From Crossaster papposus (Eukaryota > Echinodermata > Asteroidea > Velatida > Solasteridae): a DNA stretch of 64,000 bases. Below the pieces are notes generated by a model. It was not told where the DNA came from. It was given only the letters and a program-made list of their open reading frames with translations, and searched no databases. Both the position numbers and the translations under genes were made by a program. The DNA lies in NCBI GenBank assembly GCA_037893245.1, contig JBAIAA010000886.1, forward strand, positions 799,272-863,271. Direction: 5' to 3'. Shown in pieces: positions 44,538 through 56,690 of the stretch (its first letter is position 1; each line of letters starts with the position of its first letter).

Positions 44538-45571
44538 GTAATTATTTAATGTTAGTGAATTAAAATATCTTAACCCTAACATCCTAGACAGTCGTGCAGG
44601 AACAAATAAACTACATAAAATACTACACAATTTTCTCACACTTTCACGTGACTGCAACATGTGCATATTTAGTGTACATCTTACAATGACCACTCACCAG
44701 AGGATGTGAAGGTGGGGGAAAGTATGGTGGCCTGAAAGGAATTCAGGAATATTAAGTCACTATTTTCAAAACAGTTTCATGACTTGCCACAAAGTCGTAA
44801 ATATTGACGTCAACGTTGACTAAATTATTCCTTGATATCAGGAGGAAAAATCAAGATACATGTATGCAAATAAATGTGATGCCTGCTGGGCGAGGTTTGT
44901 TCACAAACCTGAGAAATTTACTTTGTATACGGTGCCAGTACTATTGAATTGTAGCTCTATGGTTATCCTATATATACACAGGTCCAAAATGAGTGTCCCT
45001 GTAATACATAGTATGACATGTACAGGTTTTTGCTAGATCGAAGTGATTTTGAGTTGATACAGTACTACATAAGATGTCTGTTTTGTGTTTTTATCACTCT
45101 TGCTGTTTAGGTTTGCCCGGCTATTTTAAAACATTTTCATTCAAATTTACCAACCTAGATTCGAAGCACATCAGGAATTTCAGGTTGAGAGCTTAGCAAG
45201 AGCTGCAGTCTCTGACCAACCCAAGTAAGTTACATTTTGGGGCTGCATGGCCAATACCCATAGATCATCAAATTACTACTACTAATAATAATAAACATTT
45301 ATAAAGCTCTCTTACACATGGTATCACAGCGCTTAACAGCGATGATTACAGAAAAACAGTCAGATATAGTGAAGTGATAACAATTAACGAATAAACAAAA
45401 AGGCTTTGAGAGTTTTTGAACCCTTCAAGTGACTGTAGTGAGTAGTGACTAGTCAAATAGCCTCGTATTGTTTTTTACAGAAAAACCATACATGGTGTAC
45501 ATGTACATTTTATACTGTATATTATTATTATCATGTGATCTTAACCAAGTGATGGTGTAACCGTCTTTCAG

Positions 45572-46409
45572 GAACCCAGCTTACAATGGAGACCACAGCT
45601 AGGCTGCGAAATCTACTCATAGAAGATCTCCTCCTGACACAGGCGCCTCAAGAATGCGTCATCGAGAACGCCACACTTGGCGAATTTCGGCAGAGGAAGA
45701 ATCATACTCTACCAAGGACCTTTGAGGAGATTACATCTTTTCAGGTGAAACTCTTTGTGAAAGTTGACTGAGAGCACAATGACTTTACCATAAATTTAAA
45801 TTCATAAATTCATTAGTACCAAACATTATCATTTAGTCACAGCACAGTTCCTGGTGAACTAATACAAACTAATTTGAAGAGGGTGGGGTTTACCCCAATT
45901 GGGTGATTTGACACAAAATAAATTTGTTGTAGGTTGCCAAGCATAAGACGGCAAGGGCTGGGCCGGCGGTAATATTTTGCCATCAGGAAACAAGAGAGTA
46001 CTATGTCCAGTATGGCCGGCCAGTATCCAGGTGTAATGGTGAGCAAATAGGTCAAAGTTCTTTACAGGATTTCTGTTCCATGTATTTTGTCTATCTGTAG
46101 CACCACACATGTACCTTGCATTAAAGAGACGTGCCGGTACATTGTAGTCATAAGTTGGAGAAATGACAAAAAGTAGATATTCTTTGATTCGAAGGTACAT
46201 GTATAATTTATGTTTACATACTTATTACAGGTACATGTATTTAAATTTGTTTAGGAGTTGACATCCTCTTGGATTCCAGTCCGCTGTTTTTAACAACCAA
46301 CGGCCGAGCAGTGACAAAAGTGGCCCAACATGTGCAAGCCACTTGGAGGTCAATGGATTTGCCTGGGGCAATAAATCCCACAATCATAAGGAAAACCATG
46401 GCAACAAAG
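45572..46409 (+). pseudogene. Crypton-like tyrosine recombinase, core exons
   Basis: Three exon-like segments: 45572-45744 (METTARLRNLLIEDLLLTQA, ending FEEITSFQ), 45933-46030 (VAKHKTARAGPAVIF, like the HKT segment of Crypton recombinases) and 46255-46409 (LLDSSPLFLTTNGRAVTKVA, then INPTIIRKTMATK). The IIRKT arginine matches the second half of the recombinase active site. The phase between the second and third segments does not match, and the Tyr exon lies upstream at 44388. This is therefore a rearranged relic. Family assignment rests on pattern memory of PT-x-IRK and SH-x(3-4)-T-x(3-5)-Y. Confidence 0.55.
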
Positions 46410-46490
46410 GTACAGTTGTTTCGAATGTATAATTTATGTTCACATACTTAGTACAGGTACAAATTTGTTTAGGAGTTGACATCCTCTCAC
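46185..46490 (+). repeat. Partial tandem duplication of the recombinase intron-exon junction
   Basis: ATAATTTATGTT(T/C)ACATACTTA, then TTTGTTTAGGAGTTGACATC and CTCT, occurs at about 46202-46272 and again at 46430-46487, either side of the arginine exon. Confidence 0.7.
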
Positions 46491-46703
46491 CCAAAACAAA
46501 TAGAAACCTCAGCAGGCAGGAGCAGGCGTACGTAGACGGAGAAGATGTGTTTAGTCGCTTACTGAAGCATTAGATGTGCGATACAACTTTGTTTGGAAGT
46601 CACTAACGCGCATGCATGAATGCGTCTGTACGTGCAGCATAAACTTCAGTTCGAAAGTTAAAATTCAGGAGCACAACACACAATTGTTAGCGTCCACAAA
46701 ATA

Positions 46704-46984
46704 ATGTCGTGTACTGATGAATTCAATGCAGGTATGCTGCCTTCTTTTCTACAACCGGAATCATCCTTTAATGATCATTACTTCTTGCAAAGACTACGAT
46801 GTTGTTTTTCTTAAAATGTTTAAACTTATTCCTTTTCCTTTTATGCAGTGGCTGCTCCGTCGGGTGTGCCGACCGTGACGGGAAGCCAAGTCCCGATCGT
46901 CAACTGCAACTGACCGTCAAAGCGCATCAGGAGCGCTATCCAAGGCGAACAACGCGTCAAACTTGGAGGCATTTCAACAACTAA
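46704..46984 (+). pseudogene. Distant, decayed homeobox unit
   Basis: Exon 1 (46704-46731, MSCTDEFNA, donor GTATGC) is followed by a 117-bp intron that clearly matches intron 1 of genes C and D: CTTTCTTTT/CTTCTTTTCTACAACC, GAATCATCCTTTAATGATCA, TTACTTC and AAAGACT. The acceptor (CCTTTTATGCAG) opens exon 2, which starts VAAPSGVP, like gene A's GAGPSG. It hits a TGA in phase. In another frame, PDRQLQLTVKAHQERYP resembles homeodomain helix 1 with Leu16 and the YP turn, then ends within about 15 codons. The upstream word CAGGCGTACGTAGA is shared with gene C. The intron match is the firm evidence. The homeodomain text is weaker. It lies 20 kb from the main cluster. Confidence 0.55.
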
Positions 46985-47550
46985 AATTGTATTCCGCTAT
47001 GTAACAGCCTCATCAGATTACAAACACAGGTTTTAACTGTGGAAACCAGTGCCTCTGCAAGCTTCAATGTGTCAGTAAATGACCAAGTAAATGACCAAGT
47101 ACAGTAGATATTTGCTGAAAGTTCTGTAAAACATATGTACCTAAATCGGCCATGTCTTGTTGCATTAAAATGTCTTCTTCAGAAAAATCACTCATTTAAG
47201 TTGTATTTAACCTTTGGAAAGTTCCAAGCATCTTTTTAAATCTTTACTGCATAAGAATGATTTGGTACATGTACCAACTGAAGGGGCTTACTGTACATTG
47301 CAATTCAAAGTTAACCTGGGAATGAGAGTGGTAAACAAATAATTGAGCCTTTTCACACAAGTGGAAAATTGTTTTTCCACCTGTTCAGAGTTTTTAAAAA
47401 TGTACCATTCCATTTGCAGTGCCAACTTTGAATTACAATGGACTATACATGCTCGACATAAACTTGACAATGTTCAAAATTAGGATGCCTTTCTGGAACT
47501 TTGTATTTGTATGAATATAATTATTTTACAATCAATAATTAAATTTAAAG
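46985..47550. other. No gene recognised
   Basis: AT-rich spacer. Only short open frames without motifs. Confidence 0.45.
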
Positions 47551-47551
47551 G

Positions 47552-47857
47552 TAGGATACACCATTTGCTGATATATCCAAAAAAAAATACTACCAAATTA
47601 TTAGGAAATATCTTACTAATTTGAAAGTAAATCATTAGTCCAGGCATCTAGCAAAATGATTGCACTCTATATCCTGTAATTGTTCTGAAAAATCACGATC
47701 ACCAAATAAATAAAACCAAGAACTGCCCGATACCGGTTAAAAACAAATGCTGTTTTCTTGGGTTTTTTCCCCAACATCCATGATTGTAAAACTTTGGACA
47801 GGTCATTTAAATGATATTTACTATAAAACACAACCCCCCAAATCCAGACATTTAAAC
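47552..47857 (+). mobile_element. MITE family 1, copy e
   Basis: Left end AAAGGTAGGATACACCATTT after TTT, with internal landmarks AATTATTAGGAAATATCTTA and AACCCCCCAAATCCA. The right inverted end is missing, so it is truncated. Confidence 0.8.
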
Positions 47858-47907
47858 CCTTTAGATTTAAATGTCAACACTTTTAAATTAAGCACAATAT
47901 GTGTGTG

Positions 47908-48320
47908 ACATATGTGACCCACCACGCCAAAACCATGCGGAAGTCGGCAAATGCCATTTCGAGATACGGCATTGTGCACAATTTTTTTCTTTCTTTTTTT
48001 CATAAATCGTTAGTTAAAACTCTAATTTATAGGCTGTTCATGTTTAAACCTTTTTTCAAAATCCCCGAAAGTGATGATATCGGCCTTCTCCTGATTTTTG
48101 CTCAATAATATATGATAACAATGAACGACTTTAGTGCTCGTTTTCTCAAAAGCATCCCTTGACACTTCCTAACTTCAAAAAGATGTAACTTCAAAAGTAT
48201 ACCACCTATTTGAGTCCACTATAGCTTATTTTAAAGCTTAAAACGCTAGCAATCCAATGGTATAAAAATCATATGAAAAAATTGACTTCAGCCTGGTTTT
48301 GGGGTGGTGGATCACATATT
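47908..48320 (+). mobile_element. MITE family 3, copy a
   Basis: Ends ACATATGTGACCCACCACGC (left) and GGGGTGGTGGATCACATAT (right) are inverted over ~28 bp. A second member with ATATGTGACC ends lies at 52249-52699. No coding capacity. Confidence 0.75.
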
Positions 48321-48321
48321 A

Positions 48322-48500
48322 CAAAACAAATATTTACTATTTTATCTTGTGGTGTAGTAAACCAGCCTCCGGAGGTTATGAAGCATATATTATTATTTTT
48401 TTTCCGAGGCGAAGCCCAGGAGGAAAATGAAATGCCCCGTGGATCACCTCCGGAGGCTGCCTGTAGTTTTACTACACCACTAAAAGCAGTAAATATTTAT
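48322..48500. mobile_element. Foldback element next to MITE 3a
   Basis: The left arm (AATATTTACTATTTTATC, GTGGTGTAGTAAA, GCCTCCGGAGGT) and right arm (ACCTCCGGAGGC, TTTTACTACACCAC, GCAGTAAATATT) are inverted over ~50 bp around a short core. It directly abuts the right end of MITE 3a. Confidence 0.75.
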
Positions 48501-49420
48501 TTGTATGTTATATACAATGCCTGAATAAATCCACATTATTGGATTCTTTCTTTTATTGTCCCAAGATTTGAACTTAACAGAATAACATTTACCAATCCGA
48601 TAATTTATTTTAATTTTTTTCTAATTTTAAAAGTCATAACTGGTGGCGATGATAAGATTCCATTCAAGTGTTGTATAAAACAAATGAGGTTTCCCATATT
48701 CTTGTAGAATGAAACACTGTCTGTCACCTTATACAAATTGTCTTAACATTCCACTACACTACCATAATTTTGTTTTAACTAATTACTAGATTTACAGAGT
48801 TGTAGTCAGGTACTTTCTGATTATTTTGTTTACTACTAAACATTGAGCCTTTTACTGCGAACAAAGTGAGACAAACATTGAACAAGTACTGATGCACTGT
48901 CTCCGTCAGCTAGGAATTCTCTCCCAGCTAACACCCTGAAGTGAGGCCAGTCCAGGGAGCCAGTGCACACTGTCTACACACGTCATAACCCAACCATTTA
49001 ACCATTTACCCCGTCGTAGTCCCCTTCCCTTAATATAGGTTTAATCAAATTAAATTGTTATACCTTCAACTTAGATACTGTATTTTTATTGGTCTCCAAC
49101 GATCGTGTTCCAGTCAATAAAAACGCTGTCTGTAAGGGCACTGAGCCGTGAACCCAAAACAGAGGAATAACAAAACAATTGTTGACTGCTGTGATTTGGG
49201 ATGACGTTTTGAACACTCTCTGGGGTTAAAAACATATCCCACACTACAACAGTCGATAACTTAACTATTGTCACCACTTTAGAAATCTAATCACTAATCA
49301 CCCTTAAAAAAAAGGGGGGGGGGGGGGGTTAACGACATGCCACTCCGCAAGTACTTTTAAAGAAACCATATTTTCCATTGTCATATTTTTAAAATTTATT
49401 TTTGTAGTTAACTGCCAAAC
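48501..49420. other. No gene recognised
   Basis: AT-rich DNA with a poly-G run at about 49314-49328. Confidence 0.45.
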
Positions 49421-49429
49421 CAGATGAAC

Positions 49430-50690
49430 TGCCAGACTTCACAGTGTGTGAAGATTTCTGGCACTGTCCCAGATCTTTGTTTGCTGTCAGTTCAAGGGTG
49501 TTGATGAGGTTTATCATGAAGCTGTCGCTGCACTTTAATTACAATAGTGGCTGGAGTGAAGGCATTGTGATTAGATGGTGCAGACCGTTGGCTTCTTGGT
49601 GCGATTGTGATAACGTCCAATATCATGTGATTCAGTTACAGGTAAATTGGGACTTGGTTCCGGTGGTTGATGGCATGTTATGCAACGTCGCAGACATTCA
49701 TTTGTTGCATGTCATGAAACCATCATTGATCTCCAATTACAAAGGTGGCTGAAGAGAAGGCGTTGTAATTGAATGGTGCAGACCTCCATAGGCTTCTTGG
49801 CGCGATTGTGACAGTGTGCAGGGAGCATTGTCAGAGGTTTACAGTTCATGACTTGGTTCCGGGAATCGATGGCACTGTCACAGATATTTGTTTGTTGTCA
49901 GTTCATGGGCGTTGATAAAGTTATCATGAAGCCGTCACTGCACTCTAATTACAAAGGTGGCTAGAGAGAAGGCGTTGTGATTGAATGGTGCAGACCTCTA
50001 TCGGCTTCCTATTGTGCAGAAAGCATTGTCAGAGGTTTACAGTTGAGACTCGGTAAATCGATGGCATGTGACGCGCTGTCGCAGATCTTCATCTGTTGCA
50101 GCGTTCGTAGATGTTGGCGAGGTTCCTGAAGCCATCACTGTTCTCCAATTACAAAGGTGGCTGACGTGAAGGCATTGTGATGGGACAATGCAGACCTCCA
50201 TAGGCTTCCTATTGTGCAGAAAGCAATGTCAGAGGTTTACAGTTGAGACTCGGTAGATCGATGGCATGTGACGCAGTGTCGCAGATCTTCATCCGTTGTC
50301 GAGTTCGTAGATGTTGGCGAGGTTCCTGAAGCCATCACTGCTCTCCAATTACAAAGGTGGCTGACGTGAAGGCATTGTCATGGGACAATGTAGACCCCTG
50401 TCAGCTTCCTATTGTGCAGAAAGCATTGTCATAGGTTTACAGTTGAGACTCGGTACATGTAGATCGATGGCATGTGACGCAGTGTCGCAGATCTTCATTC
50501 GTTGCCGAGTTGGTAGATGTTGACGAGGTTCCTGAAGCCATCACTGCTCTTCAATTACAAAGGTGGTTGACGTGAAGGCATTGTGATTGAATGGTGCAGA
50601 CCTCTGTCAGCTTCTAGGTGTAGTTGTGATAACTACCAGTATCACGCGATTCATGCGAGTTGGTATTAGACCCCGGCAAAATCAGTTGTA
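49430..50690 (+). repeat. ~200-bp satellite, about six units
   Basis: ATTGTGCAGAAAGCA recurs at 50011, 50211 and 50411, exactly 200 bp apart. Each unit also contains AATTACAAAGGTGGCTGA, GAAGGC(A/G)TTGTGAT and CGATGGCATGTGACGC. Earlier units from 49430 are more diverged. Open frames here have no conserved protein. Confidence 0.85.
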
Positions 50691-51650
50691 AAAAGTGTTC
50701 ATAAATTACTTCTTGCAGCAATGCATTTTGAAGAACTTCCACAAGTACTGTAGACTGACGTCACACGTTTTAGAAAGTCAGTATTCTTAATTTTCTGCTG
50801 TGTGATGGTTGATGTCAGAATGACTTCATGGATCACAGGTTTCGTTTTGAAGCTGGATGGAAACAGATCATCTGGATTTACTACTGGGTTTAGAGATGTT
50901 GGTTAAAGCAATGTTGCCAAGACACTGCAGATGCCGTCATGATAACCGCTGCAGTCATCCAAGGCTTCCTGCTGCTGCTGGATTGAGTGAGCTGTGAATG
51001 CTGAGCTGTCTCACCGCTAGATTGGCTACAGTTAAAGTAGACAGATGGCAATGTGAGAAGCACTTGCCGATGTCTGCGTCTTACAGGCGCGGTTCTAAAA
51101 GTACATGCTGGAAAATACGTATGCTGGAAAATACGTGTACTGGATCTGCAAAAGTTGGAAGTTGATGTCACGTGCAAAGGGTCTAGCACTAGCACCCCTA
51201 AAATATTGCCTCTGGAACCGCACCTGGCGTCTTACCAGATGACAGTCATAATCTTAAGAAGTTCCGGGTGTAGAGAACTCCCACATCCCCACTCCTCAAT
51301 GGACTCTTGATGATTTACTGGTTCCAAGTAGCTACTGCCTTCCACGGTTCATGGACCATCCAGCCTGACAGAGGCTATCGTGTGTTGGCTTTAGAAATCA
51401 AGTCCTTCCTGCTCAAGTCACTCTGCATCATTAGGAAGAGCCATTTAACTTCCCAATAGTGTCTGGATAACAACCTCCAAGTTGATCCAAGTTGTCTTCA
51501 ATTGAACATTTTTCTAGACTTTCATTCTGCAAGCCATGAATGTGCATTCACATGTGCAGTCATCTCTCTGAGAAGCAGGGCTTGTTTAGCAGTAACCACA
51601 ATTTATGTTTGTTTAATTTATATAATTAGACTTTGGAAAATATGGTTCCT
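50691..51650. other. No gene recognised
   Basis: Two overlapping open frames at 50890-51310 on opposite strands have no motif. Confidence 0.45.
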
Positions 51651-51829
51651 TTAACCAGTTCGCACCGGGATTATTTTAACATCACCGAGCCGAGGGGCGG
51701 GATTATTTTTAACGAAACTTGATCCTAACAGACATTTCTGGCCTTGCTCATGGCGAGTTTATGCGTCATCCATTTTGAATCTGGGGAAATCTTTGCGTTT
51801 ATATACGTCATCCGGCGCGAACTGGGTAA
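51651..51829 (+). mobile_element. MITE family 2, copy b
   Basis: Ends CCAGTTCGCACCGGGATTA and CCGGCGCGAACTGG are inverted. The order matches copy a at 2797-3003. Confidence 0.75.
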
Positions 51830-52248
51830 AGGCTATTAAACATGTACATTCATTACACTTTAATATTATTATATACCGGTAACTGATATACAGATCTTTG
51901 TCATTTAATTGGTGGAACTCGTACCATGTGACATTCATTATTGTTCCCATTCACATCAGGTTAATGAGATTTACTATTCAACAGTTATAATCATCCTTGT
52001 TCCTATGGTTAACAGTTGACCCTCACCACAAAACCTGGGGAGAAGGTTGTGACCCGATTAATGCTGGGCTGTTTTCCAAATCCCACCTTCATCTCCATCT
52101 TTGGCTTCACTCATGCAGTTTGGCAATGGTAATGGAGCAGGAGACGAAGCCCAAGCTGGGGTTTGGAAAATGGCTTTGCTTGTTGACAACATACAATAAT
52201 GACAGCGGGTGGGGACATCAACATAATGAGCCAACAATAACGGATCTA
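51830..52248. other. No gene recognised
   Basis: Open frames on both strands without motifs. Confidence 0.4.
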
Positions 52249-52699
52249 ACATATGTGACCGGCTCTGCAATAAAGGGTATTAAGTCGCGCTGTGCATTAT
52301 CATGTAATGGCCTACTCAAAGTTGAGAGGGTAAACATTTCATCAAAATGTGATTTACATTTTTTGTTATGAATGACATCTTTAATACCTACAGTTTCAGG
52401 TTTCATTCAAATGTTGATTTTGAAGAATAAAGTAGAACAAAAATACAATTTTATGTGCATCGTTCTATTGTACAACAATAGAGTCGGCTTTTTCAAAGCC
52501 TGTTTTCTCAGTTGTGTAATTTAAACTCCAAGGAAGTAATCAGTATGTAAACATGTCATATGTCCAGAACGGGAGGGGCTATGGAGCTCTTTTATATACC
52601 AAATGAAAGCTTACGCTGTGGGCTTTCCAACCATGTATATAACTCAATTTCACTGTTTTGTGACATAATACCCATTATTGTGGAGTGGGTCACATATAT
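52249..52699 (+). mobile_element. MITE family 3, copy b
   Basis: Starts ACATATGTGACCGGCTCTGC and ends GTGGAGTGGGTCACATATAT. The inside differs from copy a, so it may be a related subfamily. Confidence 0.6.
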
Positions 52700-52727
52700 C
52701 AGTTACAACAGATATTGAGTGGTCTTA

Positions 52728-53085
52728 GAGATACACCATTGGTTATTGCTTGAATTATCATGAATGGTTAGATTAGGGGTGTTTAATTTACCGGTACCTG
52801 TCCAAAGTTTTACAATCATAGATGCCGAGAAAAGCACAAAAAACATCGTTTGTTTTCAACCGATGTTGAGCAGTTATTCTTATGTTATCTTTGTTTTTTT
52901 CCCGATCGTACGATGGTGATCGCGAATTTTTCTTTATAAAATTAAATTTTTCAGAATAATTACAGGATATGTAGGGCAATCATTTATCTGGATGCCTAGA
53001 ATCATTATTTACTTTCAAATGAGTAAGATATTTCTTAATAATTCGGTAGTAAATATTTTTAATATGCAAATGGTGTATCCTACCT
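52728..53085 (-). mobile_element. MITE family 1, copy f (inverted)
   Basis: Starts AGATACACCATTGGTTATTG and ends TGGTGTATCCTACCTTTATA. Internal text is the reverse complement of the family landmarks (ACAGGATATGTAGGGC, AATAATTCGGTAGTAAAT). Confidence 0.85.
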
Positions 53086-53559
53086 TTATATTCAATTGTG
53101 AAATAAGAGGAATAGTATCGCTCGTTAAAATCTAGTGATGGGAGAAATTGGAGATTTCAAAATTTGGTTTTCCTTTTGTTCTTTTTTCAAACCGAATACT
53201 GATTAATTGATTTTACTGAAAGTTGCAATCCAGCTCACAATCATGTCAACAAAAGGTGAAGAGCAAGGTGCCTTTTGTGCTTAAAATGCAACAAGACATG
53301 TCCTGACAAACTAGCATAACAACATGTACACTCGTGCACTGGTATTTGGAAAGATTTGGAGATCGAGTTCAAAACAAATTAGGTTACCTTTAAACCATTT
53401 TCTGTAAATGCACAAAAAGGAAAATAGACGCCTGTTTGTTGGAAATCTATTGATGCAGTGCACTGGGTTTCAACAAAAAGTTCATTTGGCTGGAATAATC
53501 AAGAGATAATAATTCTTACAAAGGAACTTTGTAAGATGTTCTCATTGTAAGAAGAGGCA

Positions 53560-55210
53560 GAGGTTATTTTATGCGAGGCTGATGGAGAGTGGGTCAAACT
53601 AACTATCAACCAGAAGAGATATCCAGTCCACAACATCAAAGTGCCTTCTATGATCAGTGTTTGATGATGACACTGATGACGAAGACGTTGAAGACATTAA
53701 TTACATCTTGTACCCGAAGACTTCCATTCAAAGGTTGATTTGCTTTGAACGATAAGGGTATAGAGTGTTTCTTACTTATTGTAGACAATGGCGGGGTATC
53801 AAATGACTTTTCAAGAGCAAAAAATGCTGCAAAAATGGGAAAATTCTCCTCAAAGGCGAATGATGGAATTTCCTTTATTATAAAGTAGCTATTACAGTGC
53901 TTCCCACACAACAGGCTAGCATGTAGTTGTTGGATACAGATGGCTCAAACTGGCTCAAACCAAAGATGCAAACTTTCTAAACTGTATTAATAGTCCAATA
54001 ATTTGTGGGAAGGGGGAAGTTTTAGATAATGTTAGTACGACACCGCTTCATATCAGTCTAGGTCTTGGCAAACAAGTACCGGTAATCGATATAATTGAGG
54101 GTACAGTTGATAAACCTGATGTAGAGGTGAAGGAATCTCGGGTCATTTTCTGTAATGAAGTAAGGATGCTATATTTGAGGGAAGATGCTCTGGAGGAAGA
54201 CAAGAGGTGGCTGGAGGAGGAAAATATACTTATTGAGAATGACAAGCATCAGAAGGAAGAAAGAATTAGGGTAATAACTGAAGGTAACCCAGAGCATTTT
54301 GAGGGGGTGAAAAATAGACTTGTATGTAATACTAACTTAGCTAGGGATTCCAGAAAACAAGTTCAAGAGCTGCCGAAAAATGTAAAGGAAATTGATGATG
54401 AAATAAGGAAGGCAAGGAAATTGATGCAAATGAGAAGCTACAGCAGGAAGTTCAGAAGAAGCAGGTGAAGTTACGGGGCCTTTTAGGAAAAGGTTTGACA
54501 AAATTATCCAAGAATTAAGGTCAAAGAGAGCAGCATATCATAGTGGCGCATTCGTTGGTTGAGATGTCCACAAAGTTTTTCAGGCCGCAAACATAGGGAA
54601 ATTTGCAAACGTTTTTGAACTGTTGACAATAGATGAGAATAGTTTCAGTTCCACAGCCTAAAGGTTAAAATGACAGTACTTCTTCGTAAATATAGGATGT
54701 GCTATGTGTTTTACACTGCTAATCGCCCTTTATGTAAGCACGAGGTTTAATTACTAGTTCTCCGTTGCTGCAGTTTCGGGTGCTGGTTTCCAGTGAACTT
54801 TCCATTGGAAAACCTGAAACGCAAGTTTCATTTGTTGACCGAAGAAGTTCCTCGACAAGCGAGACGGCTCTTGAAAACAGGAATGTTCACTGAACAAGCG
54901 TCAGAAAGCATCCACCCATATGTTAATAGGCTTAAGAAGATGTACTGATCTGTTCAGAATATTCCTCAAAGGCAGCAGTTAAAAAGAGACATAGGAAGTT
55001 TTGTTTTTCCGGTGGAAAGAAAATAAATCTGAAGATCTCTTCTCATTGGTCCACCTTCATTAATACTGTTTTGTTGTTTGGTTTTTACTTTTTTGTAGAT
55101 CAAGATGAGCAGAAAATGGGGAAAAAAGACGACGATCCACCCACCCCAAGAAAGGTGCAAAGAAAGCGGCCCCGGCAATCGAGGAGCTAACCGGCGACAG
55201 CAAGTAAACC
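53560..55210 (+). pseudogene. Relic of a large transposon-associated protein
   Basis: Scattered coding-like segments read in order on the plus strand. They are: a DDDTDDEDVEDINYILYP segment near 53670; DNVSTTPLHISLGLG near 54030; a long open coiled-coil stretch at 54127-54468 (EEDKRWLEEENILIENDKHQ); YHSGAFVG near 54545; NFPLENLKRKFHLLTEEVPR with GMFTEQASESIHPYVNRL near 54800-54940; and a lysine-rich exon at 55104-55207 ending KKAAPAIEELTGDSK. The STPLHI-LGLG, coiled coil, YHSGAFVGN and FSEQ-ESIH order matches, from memory, an unnamed multicopy protein of cnidarians and other invertebrates thought to derive from transposons. Many stops and frameshifts show that it is dead. A partial second copy is at 58626-58940. 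Confidence 0.5.
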
Positions 55211-55369
55211 ACAACTAAAAAGAAACTGCAAATTGCATTTTGCTGGATGTTAATTGAGGTAATAATTTAACAGACCTTTTAATCCAATTAGTTGTACCCA
55301 TTGTAATTGTTTATGTTCGTTCTTGTTACTATTGGTGTCCATTCATCGACAAATATTCGCAAAAGATTG

Positions 55370-55535
55370 TGAATTCTTGTCTCCGTTTTCAGTGTGTAAT
55401 GTGTACTGTTTCAACGGAGGTACGGTAAACAGAGCAATCGGCTGTTAAAGTAGTTTCTTAGCCCCCCCCCCCCCCCCCTCCCCTAACCTTGGGTGTTCAA
55501 TAACTATAAGTATTATTGTAAATAATAAATACAGC
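55370..55535 (+). repeat. Dispersed repeat, three copies in this window
   Basis: The block GTGTGTAATGTGTACTGTTT, ACGGAGGTACGGTAAACAGA and CAATCGGCTGTTAAAGTAGT occurs here, at 58410-58560 and at 58967-59035. The first two also share a poly-C tract and CCTAACCTTGGG(T/C)GTTCAA. Confidence 0.8.
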
Positions 55536-56690
55536 AGCAACATGTAAGAGACATGCTTAATCCTCGTCAACACGTGACGGATCATGGTTTGTCAATGTAT
55601 GTTAATGCTCGTCGCAGTGTACCAAGAGTTTAATACTATTTTTTGTTTGCCTTTGAAGTTGCGTCGGTCGGTCAGTTGGTCGAAAGAAAATGTGAAAAGG
55701 AAAATCATTGCAGTTCCACCTGATTTGATAGCTAAAATTAATGATGAGAAGTGTGTATTATCTCCCGTTTGAGTTTATCATGAGTTGATATCACTGCATA
55801 CAAATAATCAATGTTTGATTTAAATAACAAAAATATACATTCAACCAAGTAAATCATGTGATCATTTCTTCCGCCTCCCTTTTTACAAATATGTTATCAT
55901 TATGGACATCCCTACATGTATGTGAGGAATGGAACATGATTTTACTACATGTACTGTAGTTGTGGGTTTTTTAAAAAGTAGAACGAGACAAAAATGATGC
56001 AAACCAAAGTGAAGTGTACAGAGGAAGTCACCAAACATGGAGGGTTGTGGACAACGGCGGAAAGAGTTGAGGAGATAAACTGCATCACCAGAATGCATCT
56101 GCCAGTTCGTCCATCGGACCCATCCTTCCTGGCCAAGCCAAGCCGACATCTTTCGCAAGTTATTTATTATTTTTGTTGTCCAACACATTTTCATTGATAC
56201 CTTGTGTTGATTTTGCCTTATTATCGTCACATTGATTTTTTTTTTCGTTGATCGTTTATTCTGTGCCGAAAAAGCCTGTGTATTTGCTGTTTTCCTTCAA
56301 TTTGTATTCATCATTTTTAGTTGGTTTTGTATTTTCCATCAAATACAGAAACGAAGTTACGAAGATGTGGAGTCGGAGTTTCCATTACTGATGAACCTGA
56401 TAAGAAATTAACTCATTCTGTTGGAAGCACTTTAGAAAAAGGTACATGTACAGTACGGTACAACAGGATTTTTAACTCGGGTCATTTCATCCCAAAGTCA
56501 ACTTGTACTCGAGTTGTTTTTGTACCAATACGCCTCTGTACTGATCGGGAAGAGAAAGCCCAGCCCCATGTACATATTTACAGAAATTATATGGTGATGA
56601 CATACTGTCTGTTTCTTACATAGTTGGTTAGTTGGAAACTGCTAGCATTGCTGTATGTAAGGTAGTTTCACCTAATGTACAAGTTTTTCT
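55536..56690 (+). pseudogene. Weak coding relics
   Basis: At 55994-56160 an open stretch reads MMQTKVKCTEEVTKHGGLWT and TAERVEEI. This resembles the later part of the protein family seen at 9690-10460, where a helical region precedes G-LW-(S/T). Other short open frames at 55584 and 56321 have no support. No complete gene can be built. Confidence 0.3.

Larger units (their letters stand above)
44178..44790 (+). repeat. ~95-bp direct repeats around the first recombinase exon
   Basis: A block reading GAGGATGTGAAGGTGGGGG ... TTCAGGAATATTAAGTCACT ... CAAAACAGTTTCAT occurs at 44180-44280 and again at 44695-44790, bracketing the exon at 44388. This supports local duplication of the recombinase region. 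Confidence 0.7.

Noticed and set aside
49430..50690. Possible CRISPR-like regular repeats
   Set aside because: Whole 200-bp units are repeated with no conserved short repeat plus unique spacers. The DNA is eukaryotic and there are no cas genes.
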